Assembly (NCBI GenBank): GCA_028718845.1
Contig: JAQULA010000107.1
Span: 1-6,159, forward strand
Length of the DNA: 6,159 nt
Origin: Candidatus Omnitrophota bacterium
GTDB taxonomy: Bacteria > Omnitrophota > Gorgyraeia > B26-G9
Reading direction: 5' to 3'
Positions 1 to 5,097 of this stretch are shown in pieces. Numbering within the stretch: the stretch's first letter is position 1; every line of letters starts with the position of its first letter. Under the pieces are notes generated by a model. That model worked only from the letters and a program-made list of their open reading frames with translations. It did not search any database and had not been told where the DNA came from. The translations under genes and the position numbers were made by a program.

Positions 1-1
1 A

Positions 2-73
2 AAGGAAATTGCCAAGAAAAAAGCGGCACCTAAAAAAAAACATGATGATGTGAGGAGGAAAAGTGGGACATAA
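2..73 (+). CDS. rplV: Probable C-terminal tail of ribosomal protein L22 (partial, 5' end outside window)
   Basis: The frame starting at base 2 is open from the window edge to a TAA at 71-73 and encodes a short, very basic tail (KEIAKKKAAPKKK followed by HDDVRRKSGT). None of the conserved L22 core is visible. The call rests on position, since rplV directly precedes rpsC in nearly all bacteria, and on the lysine/alanine-rich composition, which is common for L22 C-terminal extensions. L22 lines the 50S exit tunnel and binds 23S rRNA. In this reading the gene overlaps the rpsC start by 11 nt, so the rpsC ribosome binding site lies inside its last codons. The two other frames stop earlier, at 31-33 and 51-53, so a different frame giving a shorter tail cannot be excluded. 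Confidence 0.6.
   Translation, partial: KEIAKKKAAPKKKHDDVRRKSGT
53..58 (+). promoter_or_regulatory. Shine-Dalgarno site of rpsC
   Basis: AGGAGG lies 4 nt before the GTG at 63. It is a near-perfect match to the anti-Shine-Dalgarno end of 16S rRNA. There is no in-frame ATG nearby, so this site decides the GTG start of rpsC. Confidence 0.85.
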
Positions 74-743
74 AGTACATCCCTTAAGTTTTCGCTTAGG
101 GTACATTAAAGACTGGGGTTCACGGTGGTATGCGAAGAAAAAAGATTTTCCGGCATATCTATTGGAAGATCTCAAGGTTCGTAAGTTCATAAAAAAGACC
201 TATGCTTCGGCGAGTGTTTCCAAAATCGAAATTGAACGTGCGGCAAACCGGGTACGGGTACTGGTGTTCTCCGGAAGACCGGGAGTTATTATCGGCCGCC
301 GCGGCGCGGATATAGATCGTTTGCGCGAGGAATTGCACGCGATAACCAAAAAAGAAATTTTTGTCGATATCAAAGAAGTCCAGAATCCGTCGATTGACGC
401 GCAGCTGGTTGCCGAAAACGTGGCGTTTCAGCTGGAAAAGCGCGTGGCGTTCCGGCGGGCAATGAAAAAAGCGGTGGCCCAGGCGATCAATTCCGGCGCC
501 GGCGGAATAAAAATTATTTGCGGCGGCAGATTAGGCGGAGCGGAAATCGCCCGCACGGAAAAATACAAAGCCGGTAAAATACCGTTGCATACCCTGCGCG
601 CCGATATCGATTACGGATTCGCGGAGGCGTTTACAACCTATGGAACTATCGGGGTGAAATGCTGGGTATACAAAGGCGATGTTATTCTGGGAAAACGGGC
701 GAATGTCGATGCGCCGGTGATTAGTGAAGGAGATAGCGAATAA
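63..743 (+). CDS. rpsC: Small-subunit ribosomal protein S3
   Basis: This 226-residue protein is close to the usual bacterial S3 length (233 in E. coli). It opens with the family hallmark MGHKVHP, then LGYIKDWGSRWYA. A type II KH domain covers roughly residues 40-110, with its GxxG-type RNA-binding loop in GRPGVIIGRRG at 71-81. The C-terminal S3 domain carries GGIKIICGGRLGGAEIART at about 147-165 and ends its core with KCWVYKGDVILG at 199-210, followed by a short acidic tail. S3 sits on the 30S head at the mRNA entry tunnel and, with S4 and S5, contributes to mRNA unwinding. Translation starts at GTG, fixed by a strong AGGAGG 4 nt upstream; starting there restores the conserved N-terminus exactly. 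The stop codon shares one base with the rplP ATG, which suggests coupled translation. Confidence 0.98.
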   Translation: MGHKVHPLSFRLGYIKDWGSRWYAKKKDFPAYLLEDLKVRKFIKKTYASASVSKIEIERAANRVRVLVFSGRPGVIIGRRGADIDRLREELHAITKKEIFVDIKEVQNPSIDAQLVAENVAFQLEKRVAFRRAMKKAVAQAINSGAGGIKIICGGRLGGAEIARTEKYKAGKIPLHTLRADIDYGFAEAFTTYGTIGVKCWVYKGDVILGKRANVDAPVISEGDSE

Positions 744-1159
744 TGGTGTTGATGCCAAGTAGAGTAAAATTTCGGAAAAGCCAGCGCGGGCGCAGAAAAG
801 GACAGGCGACCGGCGGAGCGAAAGTCAATTTCGGTGAGTTTGGATTGCAGGCACTGGAAGCGGTTTGGTTGAAGAATACCCAGCTGGAAGCGGCGCGTAT
901 CGCGTTAACCCGTTCGGTTCGCCGCGGTGGTAAAGTATGGATTCGGATATTCCCGGATAAGCCGGTAACCAAAAAACCCGCGGAAACCCGCATGGGAAAA
1001 GGTAAAGGTATGCCCGAGTACTGGGTCGCGGTGATCAAACCGGGAAAGATAATTTTTGAGATTGAGGGTATCCCCGAGGATATGGCAAAGTCGGCCATGC
1101 GGCTGGCGGCGTCAAAATTGCCGATGAAAACCAAATTTGTAAGCAGAAAGCACGTATAA
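743..1159 (+). CDS. rplP: Large-subunit ribosomal protein L16
   Basis: The 138-residue product matches bacterial L16 over its whole length (about 136-144 usual). Visible landmarks are PSRVKFRKSQRGRRKG near the N-terminus, RRGGKVWIRIFPDKP at 60-74, and the signature RMGKGKGMPEYWVA at 83-96; Arg83 falls where E. coli L16 carries its hydroxylated Arg81. L16 is a late-assembling 50S protein near the A-site tRNA and peptidyl transferase centre. The ATG overlaps the rpsC stop by one base (TAATG). The start region reads ATG-GTG-TTG-ATG, so several starts are possible: the GTG at 746 would give MLMPSRV, which aligns exactly with typical family N-termini, while the ATG at 743 adds one residue. The AGGAG at 728-732 lies 10 nt before the first ATG, so 743 is preferred on spacing, with the exact start uncertain by one to three codons. 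Confidence 0.97.
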   Translation: MVLMPSRVKFRKSQRGRRKGQATGGAKVNFGEFGLQALEAVWLKNTQLEAARIALTRSVRRGGKVWIRIFPDKPVTKKPAETRMGKGKGMPEYWVAVIKPGKIIFEIEGIPEDMAKSAMRLAASKLPMKTKFVSRKHV

Positions 1160-1178
1160 TCATTAAAGAGGTTGGAGC

Positions 1179-1385
1179 ATGTCGATACAGTCAAAAGAAT
1201 ATAAAGATTACACGAAGCCGGAGTTGGACGATAAACTGCGGCAGTTGGAAGAAGAATTGTTTAACCTTAAATTTCAATCAAAAACCGCGAAGCTGGATAA
1301 GCCGCATAAGATCAGGATCGTGCGCCGGGATATTGCCCGGGTCAAGACGTGTTTACGGCGGCTTGAACTTGCTGAAAAAAAATAA
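1179..1385 (+). CDS. rpmC: Large-subunit ribosomal protein L29
   Basis: The 68-residue product has the expected size and two-helix make-up of L29: a Glu/Leu-rich first helix with the pattern ELDDKLRQLEEELFNLKFQ at about 15-33, a short link, and a basic second helix containing IRIVRRDIARVKTCLRRLE at about 45-63. L29 sits by the polypeptide exit tunnel of the 50S subunit next to L23 and helps form the docking site for chaperones and targeting factors. The gene follows rplP after 19 nt, and GAGG at 1168-1171 sits 7 nt ahead of the ATG. The protein ends in a run of lysines. Context between rplP and rpsQ is canonical. Confidence 0.95.
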   Translation: MSIQSKEYKDYTKPELDDKLRQLEEELFNLKFQSKTAKLDKPHKIRIVRRDIARVKTCLRRLELAEKK

Positions 1386-1425
1386 GGGATATGACGCGGG
1401 AAGTAAAGTGAAAGGTGCATGAGCG

Positions 1426-1689
1426 ATGAGTAATGAAAAAAAAGCGCGCAAGCAAAGAGTCGGAGTCGTAATAAGCGATAAGATGGATAAGACCCGGGTC
1501 GTCCGTATCGAGCGCTTAACGCAACACCCTTTGTACCGGAAAAGAATTAAAAAATTTGTCAACGCGAAATTTCACGACGAGAAGAACCAGGCCAAGGAGG
1601 GCGATAAGGTGCGGATCGAAGAAACCCGCCCGCTTTCCAAAGACAAGCGCTGGCGGCTGGTGGAAATAATTGAAGCGCGCAAGGAGTAA
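1426..1689 (+). CDS. rpsQ: Small-subunit ribosomal protein S17
   Basis: An 87-residue OB-fold protein of normal S17 length. The N-terminal part RVGVVISDKMDKTRVVRIE (11-29), the middle HPLYRKRIKKFVNAKFHDE (34-52), and the family signature GDKVRIEETRPLSKDKRW (59-76) are all present. S17 is a primary binding protein of 16S rRNA in the 30S body. It starts 40 nt after rpmC, one of the larger gaps here. AAAGG at 1411-1415 gives a moderate ribosome binding site for the ATG at 1426. A second ATG at 1419 lies out of frame and reaches a stop after four codons, so it is not an alternative S17 start. Upstream in frame there is a TGA at 1420-1422, which fixes 1426 as the first possible ATG. Confidence 0.97.
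   Translation: MSNEKKARKQRVGVVISDKMDKTRVVRIERLTQHPLYRKRIKKFVNAKFHDEKNQAKEGDKVRIEETRPLSKDKRWRLVEIIEARKE
1681..1686 (+). promoter_or_regulatory. Shine-Dalgarno site of rplN inside the end of rpsQ
   Basis: AAGGAG forms the last two codons of rpsQ (Lys-Glu) and lies 9 nt before the rplN ATG. Ribosomes finishing S17 pass directly over this site, consistent with coupled translation of L14. Confidence 0.75.
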
Positions 1690-1695
1690 TTAACG

Positions 1696-2064
1696 ATGAT
1701 ACAAATGAGAACGATTTTAGAGGTTGCCGACAATTCCGGGGCGAAAAAAGTAAGTTGTATCGGCGTTTTGAACCGCTCCGGTAAGCCGACCGCGGTGTTG
1801 GGAGACATTATTACCGCCAACGTCAAAGAAGCGATCCCGGGTGCCGGGGTCAAGAAGGGCGAGGTTGTCAAAGCGGTGGTAGTGCGTTCCCGGGCTTCAG
1901 TCCGGCGTAGTGACGGCAGCTATCTGCGGTTTGACCATAACGCGGTGGTCATTATCGACGCGCAGAAAAACCCGCGCGGAACGAGAATTTTCGGGCCGGT
2001 GGCCAGGGAATTGCGTGAGAAACAGTTTACCAAGATTGTTTCCTTAGCTCCGGAAGTAATATAA
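1696..2064 (+). CDS. rplN: Large-subunit ribosomal protein L14
   Basis: The 122-residue product has the exact length typical of bacterial L14. It begins MIQMRTILEVADNSGAKKV, the standard N-terminus, and carries the conserved NPRGTRIFGPVARELR at 92-107 near the C-terminus. L14 is a beta-barrel 50S protein at the subunit interface; it contributes to inter-subunit bridges and is the docking site of the silencing factor RsfS in other bacteria. In E. coli it is the first gene of the spc operon. Here it follows rpsQ after only 6 nt with no visible promoter, so the S10 and spc blocks appear fused into one transcription unit. The start is supported by AAGGAG in the rpsQ end. Confidence 0.98.
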   Translation: MIQMRTILEVADNSGAKKVSCIGVLNRSGKPTAVLGDIITANVKEAIPGAGVKKGEVVKAVVVRSRASVRRSDGSYLRFDHNAVVIIDAQKNPRGTRIFGPVARELREKQFTKIVSLAPEVI

Positions 2065-2098
2065 AGTACACAGCAAAACGGAAAAAGGCAAAAAAGCG

Positions 2099-2407
2099 AT
2101 GAGAATAAAAAAAGGCGATACAGTATACGTAATTAAAGGAAAAGAAAAAGGCAAAACCGGCAAGGTGCTGCGTTTTTCCAAGGATATCAACCGTGTGCTG
2201 GTGCAGGGGGTTAATTTCGTGAAGCGGCATACGCGCCAGACGCGCCAGGATAAACCCGGCGGTATTCTGCAGAAAGAGAGCATGTTGCATGTTTCGAATC
2301 TAATGTTTCAGTGCCCGCGGTGCAATAAGAATTCGCGCCTGGCGGCAAAAATTTTAACGGATGGGTCGAAAGTACGAATTTGTAAAAAATGTCAAGAAAT
2401 GGTGTAA
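2099..2407 (+). CDS. rplX: Large-subunit ribosomal protein L24, zinc-ribbon (C+) form
   Basis: A 102-residue L24. The KOW motif covers about residues 3-30 (KKGDTVYVIKGKEKGKTGKV), followed by INRVLVQGVNFVKRHTR and the conserved HVSNLMF at 64-70. The C-terminal half keeps two CxxC pairs, Cys72/Cys75 and Cys95/Cys98, which would form a zinc ribbon; the well-studied E. coli and Bacillus proteins have lost these cysteines. L24 is one of the two initiators of 50S assembly and binds the 5' domain of 23S rRNA near the exit tunnel. The gene starts 34 nt after rplN with a weak AAAGG at 2084-2088, 10 nt before the ATG. The whole leader is A-rich, which may help initiation by staying unstructured. Confidence 0.97.
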   Translation: MRIKKGDTVYVIKGKEKGKTGKVLRFSKDINRVLVQGVNFVKRHTRQTRQDKPGGILQKESMLHVSNLMFQCPRCNKNSRLAAKILTDGSKVRICKKCQEMV

Positions 2408-2411
2408 AACA

Positions 2412-2954
2412 ATGATGCCAAGATTACAAGAAAAATACCGTAGTAAGATTGTTTCGGAGTTGATGGAGCAGTTCAAGCTTAAAAGCATAATGGAAGTTCC
2501 CCGTCTGGATAAGGTCGTTATCAATATGGGGGTGGGCAAGGCGCACGAAGACATTAAAATTCTGGAAGCGGCCATGCAGGACCTGGCGATGATTACCGGA
2601 CAGAAGCCGGTGATTACCCGCGCCAAGAAAGCAATCGCCAACTTCAAAATTCGTGTGGGGCTGCCGGTGGGATGCAAAGTTACCCTGCGCAAGGCCGCGA
2701 TGTATGAATTTATGGACCGGTTGATCAATGTCGCACTGCCGCGTATCAAAGATTTTCGCGGGGTTTCGGCGACATCGTTCGATAAGCAGGGAAACTATAC
2801 ATTAGGGATTTCCGAGCAGTCAATTTTTCCGGAAATCGAAATTGATAAGGTAAAACAGGTACAGGGGATGGATATCATCATCGCAATCAAGGCAAAGAAC
2901 CCGGAGCAGTCACGAGCGCTCCTGCGTTCTTTCGGGATGCCGTTTCGGAGCTAA
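2412..2954 (+). CDS. rplE: Large-subunit ribosomal protein L5
   Basis: From the ATG at 2412 the product is 180 residues, against 179 in E. coli. It starts MMPRLQEKYRSKIV. Landmarks are VPRLDKVVINMGVG at 29-42, ITGQKPVITRAKKAIANFK at 61-79, LPVGCKVTLR at 84-93, LPRIKDFRGV at 109-118 and a conserved end with GMPFRS. L5 binds 5S rRNA together with L18, forms the central protuberance of the 50S subunit and contacts P-site tRNA. The frame is open further upstream to an ATG at 2361, but that would add 17 unconserved residues and overlap rplX by 47 nt, so it was rejected. The second ATG at 2415 is equally possible and would give exactly 179 residues. No good Shine-Dalgarno is visible; the rplX stop is 4 nt away, so re-initiation after rplX is likely. 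Confidence 0.97.
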   Translation: MMPRLQEKYRSKIVSELMEQFKLKSIMEVPRLDKVVINMGVGKAHEDIKILEAAMQDLAMITGQKPVITRAKKAIANFKIRVGLPVGCKVTLRKAAMYEFMDRLINVALPRIKDFRGVSATSFDKQGNYTLGISEQSIFPEIEIDKVKQVQGMDIIIAIKAKNPEQSRALLRSFGMPFRS

Positions 2955-2960
2955 AATACT

Positions 2961-3146
2961 ATGGCAAAAACAAGTCAGATCCTGAGATCACTTAAACCGC
3001 AAAAGTTCAAGACCAGACGTTATGTCCGCTGCAAGGTATGCGGCCGGCGCAGAGGATTTATCCGGCGTTTTGAAATATGCCGCATTTGCTTTCGCGAGCT
3101 TGCGTCAAGAGGTTTGATCCCCGGGGTAACCAAGGCGAGCTGGTAA
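2961..3146 (+). CDS. rpsN: Small-subunit ribosomal protein S14, zinc-binding type Z
   Basis: A 61-residue short S14 with the four zinc ligands intact: Cys24 and Cys27 in CKVC, Cys40 and Cys43 in CRIC. The C-terminal end RELASRGLIPGVTKASW is the standard family ending. S14 is a late-assembling protein of the 30S head. The short type-Z form is the zinc-dependent version; organisms with zinc-responsive backup systems may also carry a longer cysteine-free paralogue elsewhere, which cannot be seen here. The gene begins 6 nt after rplE; GGAG at 2947-2950, inside the last codons of rplE, lies 10 nt ahead of the ATG. It is followed by the largest gap of the window (45 nt). Some annotators name this form rpsZ. 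Confidence 0.97.
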   Translation: MAKTSQILRSLKPQKFKTRRYVRCKVCGRRRGFIRRFEICRICFRELASRGLIPGVTKASW

Positions 3147-3180
3147 TCGATAATTTCAGTTGAAAAGCCAAAGCAGTGAC

Positions 3181-3185
3181 AGGAG
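3181..3185 (+). promoter_or_regulatory. Shine-Dalgarno site of rpsH
   Basis: AGGAG lies 6 nt before the rpsH ATG at 3192, in the 45-nt rpsN-rpsH spacer. This is the best-placed independent ribosome binding site in the spc half, as expected for a gene that is not overlapped by its upstream neighbour. Confidence 0.8.
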
Positions 3186-3191
3186 AATCGT

Positions 3192-3590
3192 ATGAGCATT
3201 ACTGATCCTATTGCAGACATGTTGACCGTAATTCGCAACGCGCAGCGGGCGAACAAGGAAAAAGTGGACGTTCCGGCTTCTACCATCAAAGAAGCAATCG
3301 TGGAAATAATCAAAGAGCGCGGGTACATTGAAAATTACCGGCGGATTGAAGATGGAAAACAGGCCGTGCTGCGTGTTTATCTGCGCTATGCCCGCAGTAA
3401 AGATCCGATGATCACCGGATTGAAGCGTATTTCGACCCCGGGCCGCCGGGTTTATGTGCCCAAAGAAAAAGTTCCGTATGTTTACGGAGGGACGGGGATG
3501 GCTGTGCTTTCAACGTCAAAAGGGATAATGAGTGATAAGGATGCCCGTCTGAAGAAGGTCGGCGGGGAAGTAATCTGTTATATATGGTGA
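3192..3590 (+). CDS. rpsH: Small-subunit ribosomal protein S8
   Basis: The 132-residue product matches bacterial S8 (about 130). The N-terminal segment SITDPIADMLTVIRNAQRAN (2-21) and the C-terminal signature GMAVLSTSKGIMSDKDAR (102-119) are both clear, with RISTPGRRVYVP at 79-90 between them. S8 is a primary 16S rRNA binder in the central domain of the 30S subunit. In E. coli it also represses the spc operon by binding an rRNA-like hairpin near the rplE start. The A-rich bases around the rplE start here show no obvious hairpin of that kind, so this mode of control cannot be claimed. The TGA stop merges with the ribosome binding site of rplF. Confidence 0.98.
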   Translation: MSITDPIADMLTVIRNAQRANKEKVDVPASTIKEAIVEIIKERGYIENYRRIEDGKQAVLRVYLRYARSKDPMITGLKRISTPGRRVYVPKEKVPYVYGGTGMAVLSTSKGIMSDKDARLKKVGGEVICYIW

Positions 3591-3596
3591 GGAGCT

Positions 3597-4136
3597 ATGT
3601 CAAGAATAGGAATGCGTCCGGTTATAATTCCCAAAACGGTTAAAGTAAATGTGGGAAAAGATGTGTTAGGAATCGAAGGGCCCAAGGGTAAACTGCAATT
3701 TCCGCTGGGCGCGCGGCTGAGCGTGACGGTTGACGGGAACAAAGTCAAGGTGGAACGTTCCGGCAATGCGCGTGCCGACCGGGCAATGCACGGGTTGACC
3801 CGGGCGATGATCGCCAATATGGTTGAAGGGGTCGAGCAGGGGTACGTGAAGGAATTGGAATTGGTCGGCGTCGGATATCGCGCTCAGGTGAGCGGGAAAA
3901 AAGTGACTCTGCAGCTGGGGTTCTCCCACCAAATCGAATTTCCGATTCCGGAAGGAATCATCATTGAATCGCCGAAGCAGACGCAATTGATCATTAAAGG
4001 TATCGATAAACAAAAAGTTGGACAAGTCGCAGCGAATCTGCGCGCATTCTTCCCGCCGGAGCCGTATAAGGGTAAGGGAGTGCGTTACGCGGGTGAGCAA
4101 GTGAGAAGAAAAGCCGGCAAGGCGGTAGCAAAGTAA
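3597..4136 (+). CDS. rplF: Large-subunit ribosomal protein L6
   Basis: A 179-residue L6 of normal length (177 in E. coli). It starts MSRIGMRPVIIPKTVKV and contains the two repeated L6 domains, about 10-82 and 90-165. The junction is marked by ELVGVGYRAQVSGKKVTLQL (88-107), and the C-terminal signature PEPYKGKGVRYAGE is at 154-167. L6 binds 23S rRNA near the sarcin-ricin loop, where elongation factors dock. Only 6 nt separate it from rpsH, and the sequence GGTGAGGAG (3586-3594) runs across the rpsH stop and serves as ribosome binding site. The last GGAG is just 2 nt from the ATG, so the GGTGA part (6 nt away) is the more likely contact. Confidence 0.98.
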   Translation: MSRIGMRPVIIPKTVKVNVGKDVLGIEGPKGKLQFPLGARLSVTVDGNKVKVERSGNARADRAMHGLTRAMIANMVEGVEQGYVKELELVGVGYRAQVSGKKVTLQLGFSHQIEFPIPEGIIIESPKQTQLIIKGIDKQKVGQVAANLRAFFPPEPYKGKGVRYAGEQVRRKAGKAVAK

Positions 4137-4149
4137 TATAAGGACTGGT

Positions 4150-4494
4150 ATGAAGATAGCAAGACTAAAAAGACACAAACGAATTCGTAAAAAGGTAGTA
4201 GGGACTCAGGAACGGCCGCGCTTAAGCGTGTATCGCAGCCACAAAAATATGTACGCCCAGCTGATCAATGATGATGCTAATTCCACGCTGTTGTCGTGTA
4301 CGACCCTGCAGGAAGAATGCAAGGGTAAACGCGGGGCCAATATTAAAGCGGCAACGCTGCTGGGAGAGATCCTGGCTAAAAAAGCAAAAGACAAAGGGAT
4401 TGAAAAGGTCGTATTCGACCGCGGCGGCTATCTGTATCACGGGTGTATCAAGGCCCTGGCCGAAGCGGCCCGCAAAGGCGGATTAGTTTTTTAA
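4150..4494 (+). CDS. rplR: Large-subunit ribosomal protein L18
   Basis: The 114-residue product is slightly shorter than the commonest L18 length (117-120) but complete. A basic N-terminal arm (KIARLKRHKRIRKKV) precedes RPRLSVYRSHKNMYAQLIND at 22-41, and the C-terminal part has the standard VVFDRGGYLYHGCIKALAEA at 87-106 and ends in GLVF. L18 binds 5S rRNA and, with L5, mediates its attachment to 23S rRNA in the central protuberance. TAAGGA at 4139-4144 lies 5 nt before the ATG. The gene ends in a T-rich stretch (TTTTTTAA), which is coding and not a terminator, since transcription must continue into rpsE. Confidence 0.97.
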   Translation: MKIARLKRHKRIRKKVVGTQERPRLSVYRSHKNMYAQLINDDANSTLLSCTTLQEECKGKRGANIKAATLLGEILAKKAKDKGIEKVVFDRGGYLYHGCIKALAEAARKGGLVF

Positions 4495-4510
4495 CTTTAT
4501 AGTAAGGAAT

Positions 4511-4516
4511 AAGGTG
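4511..4516 (+). promoter_or_regulatory. Shine-Dalgarno site that fixes the TTG start of rpsE
   Basis: AAGGTG lies 5 nt before the TTG at 4522; a second purine-rich AAGGA lies just upstream at 4504-4508. An in-frame TAA at 4510-4512 overlaps this site, so no upstream start exists in the frame. Confidence 0.75.
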
Positions 4517-4521
4517 AGACA

Positions 4522-5097
4522 TTGGAACAGACAGTACGTGAAGCGGGAGAAATAGTAGATAAAGTCATTGCGATTAACCGCGTATCCAAGGCGCACAAGG
4601 GCGGAAAGAAAATGTCGTTTACCGCTTTGGTGATTGCCGGAGACGGCCGGAGCAAGGTCGGCTGCGGCCTGGGCCGGGCTAATGAAGTGGCTGATGCCAT
4701 TCGTAAAGGCGTGAATACGGCGCGTAAAAATCTTATCGAGGTTCCCTTGAAAGGAACAACGATTCCGCATGAAGTGATCGGAGCATTCAGCGCGGCGCGG
4801 GTTATGCTGAAGCCGGCTTCGGAAGGTACTGGGGTTATCGCGGGAAGCTCGGTTCGCGCTATCTGCGAATTGGCCGGGATAAAAGATGTATTGACCAAAT
4901 CACTGAAATCCGACAATGTTATTAACGTTGCCAAGGCAACGATGGAAGGGCTGAAGATGCTCAAGCGGCATATGGCCCTGCAGCAGGAAATGCATACGAA
5001 AACGGCTGAGCAGGAACCGGCCGCGGGCAATGAAGCCGCCGCGGCAGCGCCGGAAGGCCAGGAAAAAGAGGACAAGAAAGACCATGCTGAAGCTTAA
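4522..5097 (+). CDS. rpsE: Small-subunit ribosomal protein S5 with an Ala/Glu-rich C-terminal tail
   Basis: A 191-residue S5, longer than E. coli S5 (166-167). The N-terminal double-stranded-RNA-binding-like domain starts with VIAINRVSKAHKGGKKMSF (15-33) and FTALVIAGDGRSKVGCGLG (33-51). The C-terminal domain has MLKPASEGTGVIAGSSVRAI at 95-114 and INVAKATMEGL at 134-144. S5 sits in the 30S body, contacts S4 and affects decoding accuracy and mRNA unwinding. The only start that keeps the conserved N-terminus is TTG, supported by AAGGTG 5 nt upstream and an in-frame stop just before it; the first in-frame ATG (residue 31) would cut into the conserved core. After about residue 160 the protein continues as a low-complexity tail rich in Ala, Glu and Lys, whose last codons overlap rplO by 14 nt. 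No rpmD follows. Confidence 0.97.
   Translation: MEQTVREAGEIVDKVIAINRVSKAHKGGKKMSFTALVIAGDGRSKVGCGLGRANEVADAIRKGVNTARKNLIEVPLKGTTIPHEVIGAFSAARVMLKPASEGTGVIAGSSVRAICELAGIKDVLTKSLKSDNVINVAKATMEGLKMLKRHMALQQEMHTKTAEQEPAAGNEAAAAAPEGQEKEDKKDHAEA

Noticed and set aside
721..1194. Long minus-strand open frames across the window (for example 721-1194, 4497-5075 and 3666-4178)
   Set aside because: They are antisense shadows of confidently identified ribosomal protein genes; their translations show no recognisable family and there is no room for independent genes.
2081..2156. Exact 13-nt direct repeat (GAAAAAGGCAAAA) at 2081-2093 and 2144-2156
   Set aside because: One copy lies in the rplX leader and one in the KOW coding region (EKGK). 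Both are low-complexity A-rich sequence, so chance is the likely cause.
2361..2411. Longer rplE start at ATG 2361, adding 17 residues
   Set aside because: It would overlap rplX by 47 nt, has no ribosome binding site, and the added residues do not resemble L5; the product from 2412 already has the normal family length.
3160..3188. Promoter-like pair TTGAAA and GAGAAT in the rpsN-rpsH spacer
   Set aside because: The second box is a poor match and coincides with the rpsH ribosome binding site; an internal promoter here is not supported.
4268..4486. Plus-strand open frame of 72 codons inside rplR in another frame
   Set aside because: It lies wholly within L18 coding sequence, has a composition typical of an out-of-frame reading, and does not resemble L30 or any family I recognise.
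4458..4492. Possible intrinsic terminator at the end of rplR: a GGCCG-AAG-CGGCC hairpin followed by six T
   Set aside because: The hairpin (4458-4470) is 16 nt away from the T run (4487-4492), both lie in conserved L18 coding sequence, and rpsE must be transcribed beyond it.
5030..5083. Longer rplO start at ATG 5030
   Set aside because: No Shine-Dalgarno precedes it, and the family N-terminus (MLKLNNL) starts at 5084. It is kept only as a low-interest finding because of its striking charge.
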